Part shown: positions 58,194 to 64,000 of the stretch, piece after piece | Numbering within the stretch: the first letter of the stretch is position 1 | Layout of the letters: each line of letters begins with the position of its first letter | DNA from: Streptomyces werraensis | GTDB taxonomy: Bacteria; Actinomycetota; Actinomycetes; Streptomycetales; Streptomycetaceae | Reading direction: 5' to 3' | DNA length: 64,000 nucleotides | Assembly (NCBI GenBank): GCA_014656175.1 | Contig: BNBX01000011.1 | Location: 187,504 to 251,503, forward strand | Position numbers and translations under genes: made by a program | Notes under the pieces: model-generated | Seen by the model: the letters and a program-made list of their open reading frames with translations, nothing else | Databases searched by the model: none | What the model was told of the DNA's origin: nothing

Positions 58194-58855
58194 CCGGCCT
58201 CCCCCTCCCCCTTGGGCGCGGACGGCCGGACCTCGCCCTTGGACGCGGGCGGCCGGACCAGCCCGCTCTGCAGCGCCGCCGCCGAGGGACGCCCGGCGGA
58301 GCCGGCGCCGTACCGCTCCCCCAGCGACTCCTGGGCGATCTTCTCCTGGAGCTTGAGGATGCCCTGGAGCAGTGCCTCGGGCCGGGGCGGGCAGCCGGGG
58401 ACGTAGACGTCGACCGGGATGATCTGGTCGACGCCCTTGGTGACGGAGTAGGAGTCCCAGTAAGGGCCGCCGCAGTTGCTGCACGCGCCGAAGGAGATGA
58501 CGTACTTCGGCTCGGGCATCTGTTCGTACAGACGCTTGACCGCGGGCGCCATCTTGTCGGTGACCGTGCCGGAGACGACCATCAGGTCGGCCTGGCGGGG
58601 TCCGGGCGCGAACGGGATGACGCCGAGACGGATGAAGTCGTGCCGGGCCATCGACGCGGCGATGAACTCGATCGCGCAGCAGGCGAGGCCGAAGTTGAAC
58701 ACCCAGAGCGAGTAGCGGCGGCCCCAGTTGAGGACCACCTTCATCGGCTCGGGGGCGAGCCGGGCGAGCGCGCCGAGCCTCCCCGTGCCTTCGCCGGGGG
58801 GAAGTCCGGGCTCCGGAAGCAGCACCGGTTCGGGGGCGGCAGGGTTCACGTCCAT
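58190..58855 (-). CDS. nuoB: NADH-quinone oxidoreductase subunit B (cluster N2)
   Basis: A 221-residue subunit carrying the terminal [4Fe-4S] N2: adjacent Cys in 'FGLACCAIEF', 'SFGACSNCGGPYWDS' and 'YVPGCPPRPEALLQG'. It reduces quinone together with NuoD, which is missing from this cluster. A roughly 40-residue C-terminal extension ('SKGEVRPSAPKGEGEAG') is extra. ATG 58855 overlaps nuoA by ten bases. Confidence 0.95.
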   Translation of the reverse strand: MDVNPAAPEPVLLPEPGLPPGEGTGRLGALARLAPEPMKVVLNWGRRYSLWVFNFGLACCAIEFIAASMARHDFIRLGVIPFAPGPRQADLMVVSGTVTDKMAPAVKRLYEQMPEPKYVISFGACSNCGGPYWDSYSVTKGVDQIIPVDVYVPGCPPRPEALLQGILKLQEKIAQESLGERYGAGSAGRPSAAALQSGLVRPPASKGEVRPSAPKGEGEAG

Positions 58856-59238
58856 GTCAGGACGCCCTTCTTGTAGGCGTACAGCAGGCCCACGGCGAGG
58901 AAGCCGAGGAAGACGAACATCTCCACGAGAGTGGTCGCGCCGTATCCGTCGGCGGCGAAGACGGTCGCCCAGGGGAACAGGAAGACGGAGTCGACGGCGA
59001 AGATCACGTAGAGGAAGGCGTAGACGTAGTAGCGGACCTGGGTGTGGGCCCAGCCCTCGCCGACGGGGTCGACGCCGCACTCGTACGTCAGCAGCTTCTC
59101 CGGCGTGGGCACCACCGGCCGCAGCAGGCGGCCCGCGCCGAAGGCGACGGCCACGAACAGCACGCCGACGACGGCGAGCAGTCCGACGACCGAGTAGGAC
59201 TGGAAGTAGTCCGCCGCGACGACGGTCGTTTCCCGCAC
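58846..59238 (-). CDS. nuoA: NADH-quinone oxidoreductase subunit A
   Basis: A 130-residue NuoA with three membrane segments and the loop 'YECGVDPVGEGWAHTQVRYYVYAFLYVIFAVDSVFLFPW' (in pieces) containing the Cys and acidic residues of the family. First gene of the operon; GTG 59238 follows GAGGGGC. The 240-base gap to the sensor-kinase gene holds two divergent promoters. Confidence 0.95.
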   Translation of the reverse strand: MRETTVVAADYFQSYSVVGLLAVVGVLFVAVAFGAGRLLRPVVPTPEKLLTYECGVDPVGEGWAHTQVRYYVYAFLYVIFAVDSVFLFPWATVFAADGYGATTLVEMFVFLGFLAVGLLYAYKKGVLTWT

Positions 59239-59478
59239 GTCCGCCCCTCACTCCTCAGATCGGCGACCAGGCGCTCCTGCCTGTGCCCTGCCCTCGATCC
59301 GTGCCGGTGAACGCCGAACGCCACGGTCCGACGATCTGTACGCACGGGAGTCTAGGCCCTGATAAAGGCACGGTAAGCAGCCCGTCGGGGCTCGGCATGC
59401 GGGGGTGGGGTTTTCCTCAGTTCAGGTTGGCGGTCCGCCTCATGGCGCGGGCCCCCCGCCGCCGGGCAGGCTGGGCCC

Positions 59479-60705
59479 ATGACCGAACCGATCCCGCAGC
59501 CGGCCGGACCGGGCGACCGCCCGCCGCCGGCCCGCTTCGCCTACGACGCGCACACCTGGAAGGAGATCGCGCATCTCCTGACCAACCTCCCGGTGTCGAT
59601 AGTCGGCTTCGTCTACACGGTGACCGCGCTGTCCATCGGTGCGGGCATGACGGTCACGGTGATCGGTCTGCCCCTGCTCGCCCTCGGTCTGATGGGGGCG
59701 CGGCAGCTGGGACGGCTGGAGCGGGCACGCGCGAGGGCGATGCTCGGGGTGCGGGTGGACGAGCCGAGTCCGCTGCCGTGGCGGAGGTCCGGCGGGTTCT
59801 GGCCGGGGCTGTGGCAGGCGGTCAAGGACCCGGTGGGCTGGCGGACGTGCCTGTTCACGCTGATACGGATGCCGTGGGGCGTCCTCACCTTCACCGTCAC
59901 CCTGACCGGACTGTTCGTGCTGTGGCCGGTGCTGGCGTTCGTGGTGCGGGCGATGGCCGATGTGGACCGGGCGATGGTGCGGGGTCTGCTGTCGCCGTCG
60001 GACGAGCTGGAGAAGCGCATCGCCGAGCTGGAGTCGGACCGCGGGATCGTGGTGGACACGGCGGCGGCGGACCTGCGGCGCATCGAGCGGGACCTGCACG
60101 ACGGGGCGCAGGCCCGGCTGGTGAACCTGGCGATGGGGCTGGGCCTGGCGAAGGAGAAGCTGCTGGAGGACCCGGACGCGGCGGCGTCGATGGTCGAGGA
60201 GGCGCACGGCGAGGTGAAGCTGGCGCTGCAGGAGCTGCGGGACCTGGCCCGGGGCATCCACCCGGCGGTCCTCACCGACCGTGGCCTGGACGCGGCCCTG
60301 TCGTCGGTCGCCGCGCGGTGCACGGTGCCGGTGGCGGTCACCGTCGACCTGGAGGAGCGGCCGGCGCCCGCGATCGAGGGCATCGCCTACTTCACGGTCT
60401 CGGAGCTGCTGCAGAACGTCAGCAAGCACAGCCGGGCGCGATCCGCGTCGGTGGAGGTGTGGCGGTCGGAGAACCGGCTGTTCCTGCAGGTGCGGGACGA
60501 CGGCGTGGGCGGGGCGAGCCTCGACGGCGGCACCGGCATGCGGGGGCTCGCCGACCGGCTGGGCGCGGTGGACGGGCTGTTCGTCGTGGACTCGCCGGAG
60601 GGAGGTCCGACGACGGTGACGGCCGAGCTGCCGTGGCGCGACCGCTCCGGCACCCCGGCCGGGAAGGCGCCCGGCAAGGGGGCGTCCGCCCGCGGCCGTA
60701 GGTAG
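59479..60705 (+). CDS. sensor histidine kinase (first of a tandem pair)
   Basis: A 408-residue kinase. The N-terminal membrane sensor domain (PF13796-like) has four hydrophobic segments (about residues 33-75 and 118-160). The HisKA_3 dimerisation box is 'RRIERDLHDGAQARL' with His207, and the HATPase domain has the N-box 'SELLQNVSKHS' and 'DDGVGG'. It autophosphorylates and likely phosphorylates the NarL-type regulator two genes on. Its catalytic half is almost identical at DNA level to the next kinase. The signal is unknown. ATG 59479. Confidence 0.93.
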   Translation: MTEPIPQPAGPGDRPPPARFAYDAHTWKEIAHLLTNLPVSIVGFVYTVTALSIGAGMTVTVIGLPLLALGLMGARQLGRLERARARAMLGVRVDEPSPLPWRRSGGFWPGLWQAVKDPVGWRTCLFTLIRMPWGVLTFTVTLTGLFVLWPVLAFVVRAMADVDRAMVRGLLSPSDELEKRIAELESDRGIVVDTAAADLRRIERDLHDGAQARLVNLAMGLGLAKEKLLEDPDAAASMVEEAHGEVKLALQELRDLARGIHPAVLTDRGLDAALSSVAARCTVPVAVTVDLEERPAPAIEGIAYFTVSELLQNVSKHSRARSASVEVWRSENRLFLQVRDDGVGGASLDGGTGMRGLADRLGAVDGLFVVDSPEGGPTTVTAELPWRDRSGTPAGKAPGKGASARGRR

Positions 60706-60814
60706 GGAAAACCCCCCGCCGAAGACTGCGACGGCCTTCATTCCCCGCCGACCTGCGACGCAGCACCCTGGTGGTACGACAGCACAGCGCCGGACGAGGA
60801 GAAGGACGAAGCCG

Positions 60815-62179
60815 ATGGCCACGGAGTACGGACAGGGCTACGGGCTCCCCACCGGGCCCGGACACGCGCAGGGCGTGGGGGGACGGCGGCACCGGATGCC
60901 GGCGGCGCTGCGGGCGCCCGTCGAGGGGCGCGCCTGGCGGGAGCTGGCCTATGTGCTGCTGAGCCTGCCGATCAGCATCCTGATGTTCACCTACGCGGTC
61001 ACGATGGTGTCGCTGGGCGCGGGCCTGCTGGTGACGTTCCTCGGGGTGCCGGTGCTCGCGGCGGCGCTCGCCGGGTGCCGGGGCATCGGGTCGGTGGAGC
61101 GGGCGCGGGCGCGCGGGCTGCTCGGCCTGGACGTGGGCGAGCCGGAGCCGCTGCGGCTGAAGCGGCAGGGGTTCATGGGCTGGGTCGGCGCGGTGCTGAA
61201 GAGCGGCACCTCGTGGCGGGCGCTGCTGTACTCGGTGCTGCAGCTGCCGTGGGCGGTGTTGTCCTTCACGGTGACGGTCACCGTCTGGTCGCTGGGCTGG
61301 TCGCTGCTGACGTACCCCCTGTGGTTCTGGGTGCTCCCGACGTACGCGGGCCAGGACGGCATACAGCTGTACGGCGACGAGCAGCGGGCGATCTACCTGG
61401 ACAACCCGTTCGAGATCGCGGTGACGGCGGGTGTGGGTCTGCTGTTCACGCTGGCCACGCCGTGGATCGTGCGGGCGCTGACGACGGTGGACCGGGTGAT
61501 GGTGCACGGGCTGCTGGGCCCGTCGCGGCTGGCGACCCGGGTGGTGGAGCTGGAGTCGGACCGCGGCGTCGTGGTGGACACGGCGGCGGCGGACCTGCGG
61601 CGCATCGAGCGGGATCTGCACGACGGGGCGCAGGCCCGGCTGGTGAGCCTGGCGATGGACCTGGGTCTGGCGAAGGAGAAGCTGCGGGAGGACCCGCAGG
61701 CCGCGGCGCGGATGGTGGACGAGGCGCACGGCGAGGTGAAGACGGCCCTGCAGGAGCTGCGGGACCTGGCCCGGGGCATCCACCCGGCGGTCCTCACCGA
61801 CCGTGGCCTGGACGCGGCGCTCTCCGCGGTCGCCTCGCGCTGCACGGTGCCGGTGCAGGTGGAGGTGGACCTGTCGGAGCGGCCGGCGCCCGCGATCGAG
61901 GGCATCGCCTACTTCACGGTCTCGGAGCTGCTGCAGAACGTCAGCAAGCACAGCCGGGCGACGTGGGCGGCCGTGGAGGTGTGGCGGTCGGAGGAGCGGC
62001 TGATGCTCCAGGTGGCGGACAACGGCGTGGGCGGCGCGGACCTGTCGCGCGGTTCCGGGCTGGCGGGTCTGGCGGAGCGGCTGGACGCGGTGGACGGAAT
62101 CCTCGTGGTGGACTCGCCGGCCGGCGGCCCGACGCGGGTGACCGCGGAGCTGCCGTGGCGTGCGGAGCGGGCGCGATGA
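60815..62179 (+). CDS. sensor histidine kinase (second of the tandem pair)
   Basis: A 454-residue paralogue of the upstream kinase. It has an extra about 45-residue loop in the sensor domain (about residues 165-195, 'LPTYAGQDGIQLYGDEQRAIYLDN', in pieces). The His is 269 in 'RDLHDGAQARL', and the N-box is 'SELLQNVSKHS'. Two DNA blocks of 71 and 85 bases are identical to the first gene, suggesting recent duplication or gene conversion. Both kinases probably share one response regulator. Confidence 0.93.
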   Translation: MATEYGQGYGLPTGPGHAQGVGGRRHRMPAALRAPVEGRAWRELAYVLLSLPISILMFTYAVTMVSLGAGLLVTFLGVPVLAAALAGCRGIGSVERARARGLLGLDVGEPEPLRLKRQGFMGWVGAVLKSGTSWRALLYSVLQLPWAVLSFTVTVTVWSLGWSLLTYPLWFWVLPTYAGQDGIQLYGDEQRAIYLDNPFEIAVTAGVGLLFTLATPWIVRALTTVDRVMVHGLLGPSRLATRVVELESDRGVVVDTAAADLRRIERDLHDGAQARLVSLAMDLGLAKEKLREDPQAAARMVDEAHGEVKTALQELRDLARGIHPAVLTDRGLDAALSAVASRCTVPVQVEVDLSERPAPAIEGIAYFTVSELLQNVSKHSRATWAAVEVWRSEERLMLQVADNGVGGADLSRGSGLAGLAERLDAVDGILVVDSPAGGPTRVTAELPWRAERAR

Positions 62180-62371
62180 CCGCTGGGTGAGGTGAACGGT
62201 CCGGCGGACGGACACACGGGCGGGTGCGGACCCCGGGGGTGCGCACCCGCCCGGTGACGCGCGCCGGCGCCAGGGCGGGTCCGGACCGGCCGGCGGCACG
62301 CGATGACGACACCCCCGATCGCGTTGCCCCGGCCCGTCGTCCCCCGGATGCTGGAATGCTGGACCCGACGA

Positions 62372-62398
62372 CCGGGCCCGTCACAAGGACGGGTCCGG
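62372..62398 (+). terminator. hairpin between the kinase and regulator genes
   Basis: CCGGGCCCGTC (62372-62382) pairs with GACGGGTCCGG (62388-62398), one wobble, 5-base loop, 26 bases before the regulator start. It may reduce read-through or shape the leader. The rest of the 62180-62423 gap shows no gene. Confidence 0.45.
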
Positions 62399-62423
62399 AG
62401 CGGGGCTTTGGGGGGACGAGGAC

Positions 62424-63095
62424 GTGGAGGACAGGGTGCGGGTGGTCATCGCCGAGGATTCGGTGCTGCTGCGGGAGGGCCTGACCCGGCTGCTCACCGA
62501 CCGGGGGCACGAGGTGGTGGCCGGGGTCGGCGACGGCGAGGCGCTGATCAAGACGGTGGACGACCTGGCGCAGCAGGACCAGCTGCCGGACGTGGTGGTC
62601 GCCGACGTGCGGATGCCGCCGACGCACACCGACGAGGGCGTGCGGGCCGCGGTGCAGCTGCGCAAGAGCCATCCGGGTGTCGGGGTGCTGGTGCTGTCGC
62701 AGTACGTGGAGGAGCGGTACGCCACCGAGCTGCTGGCCGGTTCCAGCCGGGGCGTCGGCTATCTGCTGAAGGACCGGGTGGCCGAGGTGCGCGAGTTCGT
62801 GGACGCGGTGGTCCGGGTGGCCCAGGGCGGCACGGCCCTGGACCCGGAGGTGGTGGCGCAGTTGCTGGGCCGCAGCCGCAAGCAGGACGTGCTGGCGGGG
62901 CTCACCCCGCGTGAGCGCGAGGTACTGGGCCTGATGGCGGAGGGGCGGACGAACTCGGCGATCGCCCGGCAGCTGGTGGTGAGCGACGGCGCGGTGGAGA
63001 AGCACGTCAGCAACATCTTCCTGAAGCTGGGACTGTCCCCGAGCGACGGCGACCACCGGCGGGTCCTGGCGGTGCTGACGTACTTGAACTCCTGA
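62424..63095 (+). CDS. NarL/LuxR-type response regulator
   Basis: A 223-residue regulator. The receiver domain has the acidic pair Glu11-Asp12, phospho-acceptor Asp61 in 'VVADVRMPP', Ser in 'VLVLSQYVEE' and Lys in 'YLLKDRV'. The LuxR helix-turn-helix near 160-205 reads 'LTPREREVLGLMAEGRTNSAIARQL' then 'VEKHVSNIFLKLGL'. GTG 62424. It is the only regulator next to the two kinases and could control the neighbouring partial nuo or ferredoxin oxidoreductase genes. Confidence 0.94.
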   Translation: MEDRVRVVIAEDSVLLREGLTRLLTDRGHEVVAGVGDGEALIKTVDDLAQQDQLPDVVVADVRMPPTHTDEGVRAAVQLRKSHPGVGVLVLSQYVEERYATELLAGSSRGVGYLLKDRVAEVREFVDAVVRVAQGGTALDPEVVAQLLGRSRKQDVLAGLTPREREVLGLMAEGRTNSAIARQLVVSDGAVEKHVSNIFLKLGLSPSDGDHRRVLAVLTYLNS

Positions 63096-63248
63096 GGGGA
63101 CGGCGGCTCGCGTCTCGGCTCCCTGTCCACCATCTGGATCGTTCAGCCGAATCCTTCACGGTGGGCACCCCTCACGGTCGTAGGGTTTATGCGGGGAAGG
63201 CCTGCGGGAAGGCCGTCCCGGACAGCCGCCTCGAGGAGGTCCAGTTCA

Positions 63249-64000
63249 GTGACCAGCCAGGTCAGCAGCCCAGCGGAGCAGGCCGACGGAACAGTCGTAG
63301 GAGAGCAGCAGACAGCGGCGGGGACGAAGGAAGTCCGCCGGCTCGACCGAGTGATCATCAGGTTCGCGGGGGACTCGGGTGACGGGATGCAGCTCACCGG
63401 TGACCGTTTCACCTCGGAGACCGCGTCCTTCGGCAACGATCTGTCCACGCTGCCGAACTTCCCCGCCGAGATCCGTGCCCCGGCCGGCACGCTGCCGGGT
63501 GTGTCGTCGTTCCAGCTGCACTTCGCCGACCACGACATCCTCACCCCGGGTGACGCGCCGAACGTGCTGGTGGCGATGAACCCGGCGGCGCTGAAGGCGA
63601 ACATCGGCGACCTGCCGCGCGGGGCGGAGATCATCGTCAACACCGACGAGTTCACCAAACGGGCGATGCAGAAGGTCGGCTACGACACCAGCCCGCTGGA
63701 GGACGGCTCGCTGGACGGCTACCACGTGCACCCGGTGCCGCTCACCACGCTGACGGTGGAGGCGCTCAGGGAGTTCGACCTCACCCGCAAGGAGGCCGAG
63801 CGCAGCAAGAACATGTTCGCGCTGGGTCTTTTGTCGTGGATGTATCACCGGCCGACGGAGGGGACGGAGGCGTTCCTGCGGTCGAAGTTCGCGAAGAAGC
63901 CGGACATCGCGGCGGCGAACATCGCGGCGTTCCGGGCGGGCTGGAACTTCGGGGAGACCACGGAGGACTTCGCGGTCTCCTACGAGGTGGCGCCGGCGGC
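63249..64000 (+). CDS. 2-oxoacid:ferredoxin oxidoreductase alpha subunit, 5' part
   Basis: A partial gene running off the window (251 codons seen). After a short disordered start, the fused gamma domain begins 'VIIRFAGDSGDGMQLTGDRF', with 'LPNFPAEIRAPAGTLPGVSSFQ' and 'VLVAMNPAALKANIGDLPRGAEIIVNTDEF' (in pieces), as in KorA-type subunits. Such enzymes oxidise 2-oxoglutarate or pyruvate with CoA and reduce ferredoxin. GTG 63249 follows GAGGAGG. Its beta subunit should lie just beyond the window. The proximity to a complex I lacking the NADH module suggests ferredoxin as electron donor, but this is inference. Confidence 0.9.
   Translation, partial: MTSQVSSPAEQADGTVVGEQQTAAGTKEVRRLDRVIIRFAGDSGDGMQLTGDRFTSETASFGNDLSTLPNFPAEIRAPAGTLPGVSSFQLHFADHDILTPGDAPNVLVAMNPAALKANIGDLPRGAEIIVNTDEFTKRAMQKVGYDTSPLEDGSLDGYHVHPVPLTTLTVEALREFDLTRKEAERSKNMFALGLLSWMYHRPTEGTEAFLRSKFAKKPDIAAANIAAFRAGWNFGETTEDFAVSYEVAPA

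Noticed and set aside
49155..59238. Standard 14-subunit nuo operon
   Set aside because: Between nuoC and nuoH there are no bases left: the two overlap by four. D, E, F and G are truly absent.
60419..62299. A 626-codon minus-strand frame opposite the second kinase
   Set aside because: It is the antisense shadow of a well-conserved kinase gene, dominated by Arg/His/Gln/Pro.

Overview
The window is high-GC actinobacterial chromosome, almost certainly Streptomyces. The evidence is GC-rich third positions, many GTG/TTG starts, DUF397/XRE regulator pairs, and an RpoB whose residue numbering matches the S. coelicolor protein. The order (gdhA ... tuf-fusA-rpsG-rpsL ... rpoC-rpoB-rplL-rplJ ... rplA-rplK-nusG-secE-tRNA-Trp-aspC ... 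murB-hadB-hadA-rpmG ... htpX-partial nuo-kinases-korA) agrees with what I recall of the S. coelicolor core around SCO4594-SCO4683, read backwards. Most housekeeping genes are on the minus strand.

Layout. Positions 1-3.9 kb are an accessory patch: an SMI1/KNR4 protein, a CdiI-like immunity protein, two decayed tandem paralogues of an unrecognised family, a DUF397 gene and a leftover XRE-regulator tail. Positions 4-17.3 kb hold metabolic and regulatory genes: a DUF2071 protein, NADP glutamate dehydrogenase, an intact XRE/DUF397 pair, a GH10 xylanase, an LLM oxidoreductase, an aldo/keto reductase divergent from a TetR repressor with two operators between them, and a SWIM/DUF6493-type pair. Positions 17.4-36.2 kb are the translation and transcription core with several visible promoters and terminators. 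Positions 36.5-45.1 kb carry aspC, an adenosine deaminase-like enzyme, murB, hadA/hadB, rpmG, tRNA-Met, tRNA-Thr, accessory enzymes and a 3' fragment of a tRNA (probably tRNA-Tyr) beside a terminator. Positions 45.3-49 kb carry yajQ, a GlsB-type membrane protein, an APC transporter, a YccF protein and htpX. Positions 49.1-59.2 kb are a tightly overlapping nuoA-B-C-H-I-J-K-L-M-N operon with no nuoD, E, F or G. It is followed by two near-duplicate sensor kinases, one response regulator and the start of a 2-oxoacid:ferredoxin oxidoreductase alpha gene that runs off the window.

Most notable points. RpoB has Asn at position 442 (E. coli 531), where sensitive Streptomyces have Ser; this is a classic rifamycin-resistance position. 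The NuoC of the partial complex I has a roughly 290-residue disordered tail with five Arg/Ser repeats, and its operon lies beside a ferredoxin-reducing enzyme gene. The rplJ Shine-Dalgarno is fully paired in a leader hairpin. The tRNA fragment looks like a leftover attachment site of an integrative element. No CRISPR array, intact insertion sequence or origin was seen.
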